A stretch of 64,000 nt of DNA from Rhodocyclales bacterium. GTDB taxonomy: Bacteria; Pseudomonadota; Gammaproteobacteria; Burkholderiales; Rhodocyclaceae. A program made the position numbers and the translations under genes. Shown piece by piece: positions 26,941-35,411 of the stretch. The stretch is taken from assembly GCA_016214145.1 (NCBI GenBank), contig JACRPA010000002.1, positions 620,001 to 684,000 on the forward strand. The letters run 5' to 3'. Under the pieces are notes generated by a model. It had not been told where the DNA came from, searched no databases, and saw nothing but the letters and a program-made list of their open reading frames with translations. Every line of letters begins with the position of its first letter. Position 1 is the first letter of the stretch.

Positions 26941-27825
26941 ATGACCGACACCGCCCCCCGACTGCGCCTCGGCATCCCCAAGGGCAGCCTGCAGGACACC
27001 ACCCAGAAGCTGTTCCAGCGCGCCGGCTATGACCTGCGCATTTCCGGCCGCTCGTATTACCCGGACATCGACGACGCCGAGATCCAGTGCATCCTCATCC
27101 GCCCGCAGGAGATGGCGCGCTACGTCGAGCAGGGCGTGCTCGACTGCGCCATCACCGGCCTCGACTGGATGCTGGAGACCGGCGCCGACGTGGCGGAACT
27201 GGCCGACCTGCGCGCGCCCTGGCCCAACTACGGCACGGTGCGCTGGGTGATGGCCTCCAAGGAAGGCTCGTCCTTCGAGACCGTGAAAGACCTGGAAGGC
27301 CGCCACATCGCCACCGAGGCGGTCGGCATGACGAAGCGCTTCCTCGCCGAGCACGGCGTGAACGCCAGCGTGGAGTTCTCCTGGGGCGCCACCGAGGTGA
27401 AGCCGCCGATCCTCGCCGACGCCATCGTGGACGTCTCCGAGACCGGCTCCTCGCTGCGCGCCAACCAGTTGCGCGTGATGCACGTCGTGCTGGAGAGCAC
27501 GCCGCGCTTCATCGCCAACCGCGACGCCGTCAAGGATGACTGGAAGCGCGCCAAGATCGAGCGCATGCTGATGCTGCTGAAGGGCGCCATCGCCGCCGCC
27601 ACGCGCGTGCTGCTGGCGATGAACGTGCCGAAGGACAAGGTCGACGCCGTCCTGCAAATCCTGCCGGCGCTGGCCACCCCCACCGTCTCGCAACTGTCCG
27701 ATCCGGCGTGGGTCGACCTCAGCACGGTGGTCGAGGAAAAGCAGGTGCGCGAACTGATCCCGCGCCTGCACGCCGCCGGCGCGCGCGGCATCATCGAGCT
27801 GCCCATCAACAAGATCATCGAATAG
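26941..27825 (+). CDS. hisG: ATP phosphoribosyltransferase, long form (HisG-L)
   Basis: The product is 294 residues. ATG 26941 has GGAG ten bases upstream and is preferred to 26929. The catalytic part contains RLGIPKGSLQDTTQKLF, YVEQGVLDCAITGLDWMLE and the PRPP-loop-like VDVSETGSSLRANQLRV. The last 80 residues (MLLKGAIAAATRVLLAMNVPKDKVD to ARGIIELPINKII) are the ACT-like regulatory domain that defines the long form, which works without HisZ. It catalyses the first step of histidine synthesis. It is away from any other his gene. Many betaproteobacteria carry the short HisG instead, so this copy may be an extra or exchanged gene. The next gene starts 2 bp later. Confidence 0.88.
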   Translation: MTDTAPRLRLGIPKGSLQDTTQKLFQRAGYDLRISGRSYYPDIDDAEIQCILIRPQEMARYVEQGVLDCAITGLDWMLETGADVAELADLRAPWPNYGTVRWVMASKEGSSFETVKDLEGRHIATEAVGMTKRFLAEHGVNASVEFSWGATEVKPPILADAIVDVSETGSSLRANQLRVMHVVLESTPRFIANRDAVKDDWKRAKIERMLMLLKGAIAAATRVLLAMNVPKDKVDAVLQILPALATPTVSQLSDPAWVDLSTVVEEKQVRELIPRLHAAGARGIIELPINKIIE

Positions 27826-27827
27826 CC

Positions 27828-28718
27828 ATGGCCGGGGAACGCGCCTTCGGCCCGGTGCGCCTGATCCCCGGCGCCAACAAGGGCCGCTACCCGCATTCAA
27901 ATTCCGTTTACGTCGAAGGCGCAGGCGTGCTGATCGACGCCGGCGCCGACGAGGCGCGCTACCGCGAACTGCTGGCCGGCCCCGGCGTGAAGGAAGTCTG
28001 GCTGTCGCACTGGCACGAGGACCACCTGACCTGCCTCGACCTCTTCGAGGGCCTGCCGCTGCGGCAGATGGCCATCGAAGCCGAACCGCTCTCCGGCATC
28101 GAACCCTTCCTCGACTGGTACGGCATCGGCAAGGAGGAATACCGCGACTACTGGCGCCGTACCCTGCCGGCTGACTTTCATTTCAAGCCGCGCCGTGCGA
28201 CGAAGCATTTCACCCCAGGCGAAGTCATCGACCTCGGCGCATGCACGGCCGAGGTCATCCACGCCCCCGGCCACACGCCGGGTTTCACCGCCTTCTTCTT
28301 CCGCGAACCGGCGGTGCTGTTCCTCGGCGACTACGATCTCACGCGCTTCGGCCCCTGGTATGGCGACCGCGACGGCTCCATCGACGGCACCATCGCCACG
28401 GTGCGCCGCCTGCAGAGAATACCGGCGAAGGTGTGGCTGACCAGCCACGAGGACGGCTGCTTCGAGGGCGATGCGACGGAGGCATTCGACCGCTACCTCG
28501 CCGTCATCGACGCGCGCGAGGCGAAGCTGCTGGAATTTCTTTCAGAGCCGCGCACGATGGAAGACATCGTCGCCGCCTGCCTGGTCTACCGCAAGCCGCG
28601 CGAGCCGAAAGCCTTCTTCGAGTGGGGCGAAGGCGCCATCATGGGCAAGCACCTGGAGCGGCTCATGCAGCGCGGTGCGGTCGTGCTGGAAGACGGCCGC
28701 TACCGGCGGGTGGCCTAG
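27828..28718 (+). CDS. MBL-fold metallo-hydrolase
   Basis: The product is 296 residues. The start ATG 27828 is 2 bp after the hisG stop. The zinc-site motif HxHxDH is present as SHWHEDH around residue 60, with further ligands in APGHTPGF and FLGDYDLTRFG. The C-terminal third (EFLSEPRTMEDIVAAC to MQRGAVVLEDGRYR) resembles the winged-helix tail of LACTB2/beta-CASP-less hydrolases. The coupling with hisG is translational, but no shared pathway is evident. The substrate is unknown; thioester or phosphoester hydrolysis are both possible. Confidence 0.85.
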   Translation: MAGERAFGPVRLIPGANKGRYPHSNSVYVEGAGVLIDAGADEARYRELLAGPGVKEVWLSHWHEDHLTCLDLFEGLPLRQMAIEAEPLSGIEPFLDWYGIGKEEYRDYWRRTLPADFHFKPRRATKHFTPGEVIDLGACTAEVIHAPGHTPGFTAFFFREPAVLFLGDYDLTRFGPWYGDRDGSIDGTIATVRRLQRIPAKVWLTSHEDGCFEGDATEAFDRYLAVIDAREAKLLEFLSEPRTMEDIVAACLVYRKPREPKAFFEWGEGAIMGKHLERLMQRGAVVLEDGRYRRVA

Positions 28719-28841
28719 GTTCTGCCATTGCACCTTCAACAGGCAACAAGCCCCTCTGGCATATCACTTTCGTTATAACGCCGCCCGCCACTCGGGCGCT
28801 CCCCCGGTTTCCATATTCCCCACGGGGGGAGAAACATTGCT

Positions 28842-28869
28842 TTGGATCAATCAGTTTCAATGCTATAAA
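28842..28869 (+). promoter_or_regulatory. Candidate promoter of the three-gene signalling cluster
   Basis: TTGGAT (28842-28847), a 16-bp spacer, and TATAAA (28864-28869). It lies about 80 bp upstream of the PAS sensor start, in the only AT-rich stretch of the gap 28719-28951. The rest of that gap holds a GC-rich hairpin (near 28780-28800) and no gene. Confidence 0.45.
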
Positions 28870-28951
28870 CATAGCTGACCCTCAAGCTGCGTCTCGGTGG
28901 GACATCATTCCCCTAGAGGCGAATCGACGGTTTCCGTCAGGGCAACGGCTC

Positions 28952-30775
28952 ATGCAACTGATTGACAAGACGATTCGGCGGCTTTCCCGCCCGGCCAGGA
29001 TCACGCTGGGCTATCTCGCGGTGGCGACCGTATGGATACTCGCATCCGACGGGCTGGTCGCCCTCCTCGCAACGGACCATGCCGCGCTCGTCAGCATCCA
29101 GGCCTGGAAAGGCGCGGCCTTCGTCGTCGTGACCGGTCTGGCCCTCTATGCCCTGTTGCGCACGGTCTATCCCGTCCCCGAAACCGCTCATCGGGAGATC
29201 GCCCCGTCGGAGCGCCACCGGACCGGCATGCTGGCGGCGGCCTTCTTCGTGCTGGCCGCCATCATCATCGGCTTCGGCGCCCTGGTCTACCGGCAGCAGA
29301 CTGCCGAATTCAAGTCGCACCAGTACAAGCAGCAGACCGCCATCGCCGAACTCAAGGCCGGGCAGATCGAGCGCTGGGTAAGCTGGCATCGCCAGGAGGC
29401 GGAACAGCTGCGCAGCGACCCGGATCTGATGGAGGCGGTGCGGCTGCTTGCCAGGGGGGCCGCCGACAAGGCCGCCCGTCACATCCGCCTGCATTTCGAG
29501 GGCCTGCTCTACTCCGACCGCTGGACCGGCATCGGGCTCTACAGGCCCGACGGGACGCCCCTGATCCAGGCCGGACGCGCCGAGCCTGCCTCTGCCTCGC
29601 TCAGACAGGCCATCGCGGACACGGCCGCGCGGGGCGGGTTCGGTTTCCACGACCTGCACAGCATCGGGGAGGCGGATTACTGCATCGATTTCCTTGTGCC
29701 TGTCCAGACCAACGGACAAATGGGCGCCGTGCTGGTCCTCAGCGCCGATCCGCGCGGCTCCTTGTTCCAGATGGCCGAGTCGTGGCCCATTCCCAGCACC
29801 TCCTCGGAATCCCTCCTGGTGCGCCGCGACGGCGACGAGGTCGTTTTCCTGACGCCGCTGCGCCATGCCGGCGGCAGGCCGCTTGGCATGCGCAAGCCGC
29901 TCTCCGCCGGGGACCTGCCGGCCGCCAAGGCCGTGCTGCAGGGCAAGGGCGTCCTGGAGGGCGAGGACTACCGGGGGGTGCCCGTCCTCGCCGCCTTCCA
30001 GCCGGTGGCCGGCACGGCGTGGCACATCGTCGCCAAGACCGACACGGAGGAAGTCATGCGGCCGCTGCGCCGGCAGGCGCAGTTGATCTTCGCCGTTGTG
30101 GTGCTGACGATCGGCGTCACGGGGCTTTTCGTCGCCTTTCTCTGGCGCGGCCAGCAGGCCGCCTTCGCCGCCGCACAGCAGCGCAGCAGGGAAGACCGCG
30201 AGGCGCTGGCAGGCAAATTCAACGCCCTGTTCCAGCACGCGCGCGACAGCATCCTGCTGGTCGACCCGAACGGCAGGATCGTCGAGGCCAACGACGCCGC
30301 CCTCGCCGCCTATGGATACACGGCGGAGGAAATCCGGCGGATCACGATTCGCGACCTGCGCACCCCGGAAGCCCGGGCGAGCTTCGAGCGCGATTTCAAG
30401 GCTTCGGAGCAGCCCGGCGGCGCGCTGTTCGAGACCATCCACCGGCGCAAGGACGGCAGCGCCTTCCCGGCGGAAGTCAGTTCCATGACGATCGACATCG
30501 GGGGCAAACCCTACCGCCAGAACTTCATCCGCGACATCGGCGCGCGCAAGCTGGCCGAGGAGAAAATCCAGCAGCAGCTCAGGGAACTGCGGCAGTGGTA
30601 TGAAGCGACCCTGGATCGCGAAGGCCGCGTCGCCGAGCTCAAGGCCGAGGTCAACGCGCTGGGCAGGCGGCTGGGCGAACCGCCGCGCTACCCGAGCCAG
30701 GAATCCGCCGGCCAGGACCCGGAACGCAGCCGCGCCGAAGCCTCGGAAAGGAGCACAAAGCCATGGAACACTTGA
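28952..30775 (+). CDS. Membrane-bound PAS sensor protein lacking an output domain
   Basis: The product is 607 residues from ATG 28952. Order: two membrane segments (about 15-38 and 52-72), a third (about 91-113), an extracytoplasmic sensing region (about 120-370, Cache-like by position), a membrane segment (about 372-394, LIFAVVVLTIGVTGLFVAF), a PAS domain (about 415-535, FNALFQHARDSILLVDPNG and FIRDIGARKLAEE), and a coiled coil ending in a Pro/Ser/Glu-rich tail. No kinase, GGDEF, EAL or HD domain follows. The last 13 bp overlap the next gene, so it likely signals through the histidine kinase encoded there. A frameshift split of a once longer sensor kinase is an alternative. Confidence 0.8.
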   Translation: MQLIDKTIRRLSRPARITLGYLAVATVWILASDGLVALLATDHAALVSIQAWKGAAFVVVTGLALYALLRTVYPVPETAHREIAPSERHRTGMLAAAFFVLAAIIIGFGALVYRQQTAEFKSHQYKQQTAIAELKAGQIERWVSWHRQEAEQLRSDPDLMEAVRLLARGAADKAARHIRLHFEGLLYSDRWTGIGLYRPDGTPLIQAGRAEPASASLRQAIADTAARGGFGFHDLHSIGEADYCIDFLVPVQTNGQMGAVLVLSADPRGSLFQMAESWPIPSTSSESLLVRRDGDEVVFLTPLRHAGGRPLGMRKPLSAGDLPAAKAVLQGKGVLEGEDYRGVPVLAAFQPVAGTAWHIVAKTDTEEVMRPLRRQAQLIFAVVVLTIGVTGLFVAFLWRGQQAAFAAAQQRSREDREALAGKFNALFQHARDSILLVDPNGRIVEANDAALAAYGYTAEEIRRITIRDLRTPEARASFERDFKASEQPGGALFETIHRRKDGSAFPAEVSSMTIDIGGKPYRQNFIRDIGARKLAEEKIQQQLRELRQWYEATLDREGRVAELKAEVNALGRRLGEPPRYPSQESAGQDPERSRAEASERSTKPWNT

Positions 30776-31950
30776 CCGGCTGGCTGAGCACCCAGAACTT
30801 CCTGCCGCACGGGCACTGCTACCTGTGGACGCCGGCCTTGCTGTGGAGCTTCGTCGTCGCCGAATCGGTGATCGTGTTTTCCTACTACTCCATCCCGCTT
30901 GGGCTGGTCTGGTTCGTGAAACAGCGCAAGGATCTCCAGTTCAACTGGATGTTCATCCTGTTCTCGGCGTTCATTTTCGCCTGCGGCACGACCCACCTGA
31001 TCGGCATCTGGACAATCTGGCATCCGGACTACTGGCTCGACGCCGCCGTCAAGATCGTCACCGCCGCGGTGTCCATCGTTACCGCCGTCCTGCTCTGGCC
31101 GCTGATTCCGAAGGCGCTGAAGCTGCCGAGCACGAAGCAGCTGGAGGAAGCCGTCGCCCGGCTGGAGGAGGAAATCGTGCGGCGGAACAAGGCGGAAGCC
31201 CAACTGTCCCTGCTCAACAGGAGCCTGGAGCGGCGCACCCACCAGCTGGAAACCGTCAATCAGGAACTGCAGGCCTTCGCCTATTCTGTTTCGCACGACC
31301 TGCGCGCGCCGCTGCGCGGCATCGACGGCTGGAGTCTCGCCCTCGCGGAGGATTACGGCGACAGGCTGGACGAAACCGCGCGCGGCTTCCTCGGCCGCGT
31401 TCGCTCCGAAGCGCAGCGCATGGGGGGATTGATCGACGACCTTCTGCAGCTTTCACGGGTCAGCCGCGAAGATATCCGCCAGGAACCGGTGGACATGAGC
31501 AGCCTCGCCCACACCGTCGCGGAACGCCTGCGGGAGGCGCAACCCGAACGGCGCATGGAATTCGACATCGCGCCAAACCTGGCGGCGCAAGGCGATCCCC
31601 GCCTGCTGGAGATCGCCCTGACCAACCTCATGGACAACGCCGTCAAGTTCACCGCGCCGCAGGCCGTCGCGCGGATCGAATTCGGCAGCCGCATCGAGGA
31701 AGACCCGGAGACGAAGGCGCGCCGCAAGGTCTTCTTCGTGCGCGACAACGGCGTCGGTTTCGACATGGCCCGCGCGGACAAGCTGTTCGGTGCCTTCCAG
31801 CGCCTGCACAAGGCGAGCGAGTTCCCCGGCACGGGCATCGGCCTGGCCACGGTGCAGCGCATCGTGCACCGGCATGAGGGCCGCATCTGGGCCGAGTCGC
31901 AGGCCGGCCAGGGGGCGGGCTTCCATTTCACGCTCGGGGAGTATCCATGA
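30763..31950 (+). CDS. Histidine kinase with ethylene-receptor-like (ETR1-type) membrane domain
   Basis: The product is 395 residues. Three membrane segments (about 24-50, 62-85, 93-115) match the ethylene-binding domain of plant ETR1 and cyanobacterial relatives. SYYSIPLGLVWFVK corresponds to ETR1 AYFSIPLELIYFVK. CGTTHLIGIWT corresponds to CGATHLINLWT, giving Cys74 and His78 as the likely Cu(I) ligands. A coiled coil (about 123-170) leads to a HisKA domain with His178 in SVSHDLRAPLRGID and a HATPase domain (NLMDNAVKF, DNGVGFD, GTGIGLATVQRI). It overlaps the previous gene by 13 bp and the next by 4 bp (ATGA). Known for the family: copper-dependent ethylene perception. That this protein binds ethylene is inferred. 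Confidence 0.88.
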   Translation: MEHLTGWLSTQNFLPHGHCYLWTPALLWSFVVAESVIVFSYYSIPLGLVWFVKQRKDLQFNWMFILFSAFIFACGTTHLIGIWTIWHPDYWLDAAVKIVTAAVSIVTAVLLWPLIPKALKLPSTKQLEEAVARLEEEIVRRNKAEAQLSLLNRSLERRTHQLETVNQELQAFAYSVSHDLRAPLRGIDGWSLALAEDYGDRLDETARGFLGRVRSEAQRMGGLIDDLLQLSRVSREDIRQEPVDMSSLAHTVAERLREAQPERRMEFDIAPNLAAQGDPRLLEIALTNLMDNAVKFTAPQAVARIEFGSRIEEDPETKARRKVFFVRDNGVGFDMARADKLFGAFQRLHKASEFPGTGIGLATVQRIVHRHEGRIWAESQAGQGAGFHFTLGEYP

Positions 31951-34343
31951 GCGCTCCGCTGTCCGTTCTGATCGTCGAGGACTCCGCCGGCGATGCCGAT
32001 CTGATGGTGCGGCAGCTGCAGCATGCCGGTTTCGACGTGACGCATGAACGCGTCGACACCAGGGAGGGAATGTCCGCCGCGCTGGAAAAACGCGCATGGG
32101 ATGTCGTGCTGTCGGACTTCCGCCTGCCGAACTTCAGCGCCGGCGAAGCCCTGGCGACGCTGCGCGGCAGCGGCCTCGACACCCCCTTCATCGTCGTCTC
32201 CGGCGTCATCGAGGAAGAGGTCGCCATCGAACTGATGCGCAAGGGCGCGCACGACTACCTGATGAAGGGCAACCTGTCGCGGCTCGCCCCGGCGGTGACG
32301 CGCGAACTCGCGGAGGCGCACGACCGGCAGGAGCACCGGCGCGCCGAGGCCGCGCTGCGCGAGAGCGAGGAGCGCTTCCGGTCGATGGCGGATTCGGCGA
32401 TCGATGCCATCGTCGCCGTGGACGAGGACGGCCGCATCCGCTTTTTCAGCCGCGGCGCGGAGGCGGCGTTCGGCTACCCGGCGGCCGAAGCCCTCGGCCA
32501 GCCGGTGACCCTCCTGATCCCCCCCGAGCGCCACGAAGCGCACCGGGCGGGCATGCAGCACTACCTGCTGACGCGGGAGTCGCGAATCCTGGGCAAGGTC
32601 GTCGAAGTCGCCGGGCGCAGGAAGGACGGCGGCATCTTCCCGCTGGAGATGGCGCTTTCGGCGGCAGCCGTGGGCGGCCGCACGCAGTTCACCGCCATCA
32701 TCCGCGACATCGGCGCACGCAAGGAAATGGAAGCCGAACTGCAGCGGCGCATGGAAGAGAACGAGCGCGCCCGCACGGTCCTCCTGAGCGTGCTCGAGGA
32801 CCAGCGCGAGGCGGCGGCGCAGATCCGCCGCCTGAACACGGCCTACGCCACCCTGAGCCAGACCAACGAGGCCATCGTCCGGCTGGGCAGCCAGGCGGAG
32901 CTGTTCGAGCGGATCTGCCGCATCGCCGTCGACACCGGCGGCTACCTCGGCGCCTGGATCGGCCTCGTCGACGAAGACTCGAAGACCCTGGCGCCAGTCG
33001 CCAGCGCGGGCAGCCTGGACGGCTACATCAAGCGCATCCGCCTCAGCACCGACCCCGCGCATCCCGATGGCCGCGGGCCTTCCGGGATCGCCCTGGACAA
33101 GGGAGAACCCTATTACTGCAACGATTTCCTCAACGACCCGGCCACCGCGCGCTGGCACGACCTGGCGCGGGAATTCGGCTTCCGCGCCTCGGTCGCGCTG
33201 CCGCTCCGGCGCAGGAATTTCGTCGTCGGCACGCTCAGCCTCTACTCCGCCGAGGCCGGCGCGTTCGACGAGCAAACGCGCGCCCTGCTCGAGGAAATGG
33301 CGAAGGATGTCTCCTTCGCCCTGGAGAACTTCGACCGCGAGGCCCTGCGCAGGCAGGCCGAGGAATCCGTGCGCGAAAGCGAGATTCTGTTCCGCAGCGT
33401 CGTCGAGCAGAACATCGCCGCGATCTTCATGCTCGACGGCGGCCGCTTCTTCTTCGCCAATCCGCGCGCCTGCGAAATCCTCGGCTATGCGCCGGGCGAA
33501 CTGGACGGCAAGAATGCGCTCGACCTGATCGCCGAGGCGGACCGCGCCGGGATCGCCGAAATGATGCGCCGGATCCTGTCCAGGGAAGTCGATTCCGTCG
33601 AGCGCAACTTCAGCGGCCTGCGCAAGGACGGCAGCCTGGTGGACATCGGCGCGCGCGCCACCTTCGCCCAGCTCGACAACAAGCCGGTGATCCTCGGCGT
33701 GGCGCAGGACATCGGCGAGCGCAGGAAGGCGGAGGAGGAAATCCAGCGCTATGTGGGCCGGCTGGAGCAGGCCATGATGGCCACCGTCGAGGCGGTGTCC
33801 GCCATGGTCGAACTGCGCGATCCCTACACCTCTGGCCACGAGCGCCGCGTCGGCGAGCTGGCGGCGGCCATCGGCGGCGAAATGGGCCTGCCGCAGGAAA
33901 CGATCACCGGGCTGCGCATGACCGGCTACGTGCACGACATCGGCAAGATCAGCGTACCGGCGGAAATCCTCAGCAAGCCGGGCCGGCTGTCCGAGATCGA
34001 GTTCGAGATCATCAAGACCCACGCCCGCAGCGGCTACGACATCCTCAAGGGCGTCGAATTTCCCTGGCCGCTGCCCGAGGTCATCCTGCAGCACCACGAA
34101 CGCCTGGACGGCAGCGGCTATCCGCAGCACCTGAAGGGCGGGGAGATCATCCAGGAAGCGCGCATCATGGCCGTCGCCGACGTGGTCGAATCGATGGCCT
34201 CGCACCGTCCCTACCGGCCGGCCCTGGGTGTCGACAAGGCGCTGGAAGAGATAGAACGGAACAGCGGCAGGTTCTACGACCCGCCGGTCGCCGAAGCCTG
34301 CCTGCGCCTGTTCCGCGAGAAGGGATACGAGCTGCCGAAATAA
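31947..34343 (+). CDS. Response regulator: REC-PAS-GAF-PAS-HD-GYP phosphodiesterase
   Basis: The product is 798 residues. The receiver domain (about 5-120) has the phospho-acceptor Asp57 in LSDFRLP and the acidic pair Glu11/Asp12. It is followed by PAS (about 140-265), GAF (about 305-455), PAS (about 470-590), and HD-GYP (about 600-798). The HD-GYP part has HD at 663-664 in YVHDIGKISVPAEIL and the diagnostic HHERLDGSGYP at 716 onward. HD-GYP domains hydrolyse c-di-GMP (or cGAMP) at a di- or tri-metal site. The gene is translationally coupled (4-bp overlap) to the ETR1-like kinase, so that kinase is the obvious phosphodonor. Confidence 0.92.
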   Translation: MSAPLSVLIVEDSAGDADLMVRQLQHAGFDVTHERVDTREGMSAALEKRAWDVVLSDFRLPNFSAGEALATLRGSGLDTPFIVVSGVIEEEVAIELMRKGAHDYLMKGNLSRLAPAVTRELAEAHDRQEHRRAEAALRESEERFRSMADSAIDAIVAVDEDGRIRFFSRGAEAAFGYPAAEALGQPVTLLIPPERHEAHRAGMQHYLLTRESRILGKVVEVAGRRKDGGIFPLEMALSAAAVGGRTQFTAIIRDIGARKEMEAELQRRMEENERARTVLLSVLEDQREAAAQIRRLNTAYATLSQTNEAIVRLGSQAELFERICRIAVDTGGYLGAWIGLVDEDSKTLAPVASAGSLDGYIKRIRLSTDPAHPDGRGPSGIALDKGEPYYCNDFLNDPATARWHDLAREFGFRASVALPLRRRNFVVGTLSLYSAEAGAFDEQTRALLEEMAKDVSFALENFDREALRRQAEESVRESEILFRSVVEQNIAAIFMLDGGRFFFANPRACEILGYAPGELDGKNALDLIAEADRAGIAEMMRRILSREVDSVERNFSGLRKDGSLVDIGARATFAQLDNKPVILGVAQDIGERRKAEEEIQRYVGRLEQAMMATVEAVSAMVELRDPYTSGHERRVGELAAAIGGEMGLPQETITGLRMTGYVHDIGKISVPAEILSKPGRLSEIEFEIIKTHARSGYDILKGVEFPWPLPEVILQHHERLDGSGYPQHLKGGEIIQEARIMAVADVVESMASHRPYRPALGVDKALEEIERNSGRFYDPPVAEACLRLFREKGYELPK

Positions 34344-34396
34344 GGATCTGCCCGGCGCGGGAGGGAGGAACGCCGCTACCGGCGGATGATATGACT

Positions 34397-34470
34397 CGTC
34401 ATTCCCGCGCAAGCGGGAATCCAGCGGCGCTCAATCAAAGGCACTGGATTCCCGCTTTCGCGGGAATGAC
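34397..34470. repeat. GTCATTCCCGCG-type inverted pair
   Basis: CGTCATTCCCGCGCAAGCGGG with its inverse GATTCCCGCTTTCGCGGG about 20 bp apart. This is a common proteobacterial palindromic repeat between convergent genes. A single-unit copy is at 38964-38995. Confidence 0.88.
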
Positions 34471-34477
34471 TACTGGG

Positions 34478-35134
34478 CTAGCCCAGGACGGAGATTCTCG
34501 AAGCCGCGCTGTTGTTGCCGTCGTTGTTATTGCCCGCTGTGCTGCTCGGGGTGTGGACAATGCCGTAGGCCTGCATCAGCCGCACGACCTGCAGCATCAG
34601 CTCCACGTTCCGGCTGTCCGCGGCGGCCGTCGTGATGGACGATGCGGAACCGGCGGAATGGGCCAGGGCCTTCGCCTCCCTGAAGCTGACCCTGCCGTCG
34701 CCATCGGCATCCGCCTTGTCGAAGTTGCCGACGATGTTCGATAGCTGGCTGGCCAGCTCATCCCGGGTGAAGCCCGCATCGCCGGACGGCGGCGGCATGC
34801 CGCCCTCGCCATGCATGCGCAGGCGCATGTAGTGCTGGTCGAGCTGGTCTGCAAGCTGGTTGATCGAGCCTGAAAACTCGCTTCGGGTGATCTTGCCGTC
34901 GCCGTCGGCATCGAGTTTCGAGAAGAGCTTGTCGGCGCTGCCCATGGCGTCCGCCTTGATCCTGTCGAAAGCCGTCTGCAGATCGGCGCCGCCGATGGCG
35001 CCCTGGCCCAGCTCGTCGAGCTTGGAAAACAGCTTGTCCGCCGCCTGCTGCGGCTGCGCCGCTTCAGGCGGACTGAAGGCCCGCACCGCCTGAAACACCG
35101 ATGAAATGATTCCGATAATCGCGCCTATGGCCAT
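34478..35134 (-). CDS. EF-hand calcium-binding protein
   Basis: The product is 218 residues. Two canonical EF-hand loops are present: DADGDGKITRSE at about 75-86 and DADGDGRVSFRE at about 142-153. A degenerate one lies near 40-51 (DELGQGAIGGAD), and TRDELASQL suggests a fourth pseudo-hand. The N-terminus MAIGAIIGIISSVFQAVRAF is hydrophobic but not a typical cleavable signal, so it may be a membrane anchor or a non-classical secretion substrate. The C-terminus is Asn/Ser-rich. Calcium binding is well supported by the loops; the role (buffer, sensor or extracellular protein) is unknown. The gene is convergent with the HD-GYP gene. Confidence 0.82.
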   Translation of the reverse strand: MAIGAIIGIISSVFQAVRAFSPPEAAQPQQAADKLFSKLDELGQGAIGGADLQTAFDRIKADAMGSADKLFSKLDADGDGKITRSEFSGSINQLADQLDQHYMRLRMHGEGGMPPPSGDAGFTRDELASQLSNIVGNFDKADADGDGRVSFREAKALAHSAGSASSITTAAADSRNVELMLQVVRLMQAYGIVHTPSSTAGNNNDGNNSAASRISVLG

Positions 35135-35313
35135 GGTCCGTCCTCCTGCCTGTCTGTGCCCGATCGAGGGCGTGCAGCGACATCACAGCAAGATCCCGGC
35201 CATGGGTGCGGGCTCATTGATTTTAAAAGGAGAAGAGCGCCAGCGGGGCGGACGCCCTGCAAGGCTTGCCGCCCGCAGCTGGCCACGGGCGGCAAGGATT
35301 GCCGCCTCTGCCT

Positions 35314-35405
35314 GTAGGTCGGGCTTCAGCCCGATGACCGAAGGAAATCCCTGTGGGACAACGGCGGTTGATCGGCGACTCATGTCGGGCTGAAGCCCGA
35401 CCTAC
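35314..35405. repeat. GTAGGTCGGGC-type inverted pair
   Basis: GTAGGTCGGGCTTCAGCCCG and the inverse GTCGGGCTGAAGCCCGACC are separated by about 50 bp. The element ends 7 bp before the pyc stop. The remaining gap upstream to the EF-hand gene start (35135-35313) holds no gene I can support. Confidence 0.88.
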
Positions 35406-35411
35406 AATTTA

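Noticed and set aside
28156-28180. Weak similarity to the 25-bp module in the MBL-fold gene
   Set aside because: It needs gaps to align, and the protein reads normally through it.
31353-34412. Minus-strand open frame of about 1000 codons opposite the kinase and HD-GYP genes
   Set aside because: Antisense shadow. The plus strand carries clear REC, PAS, GAF, HD-GYP and HisKA motifs.
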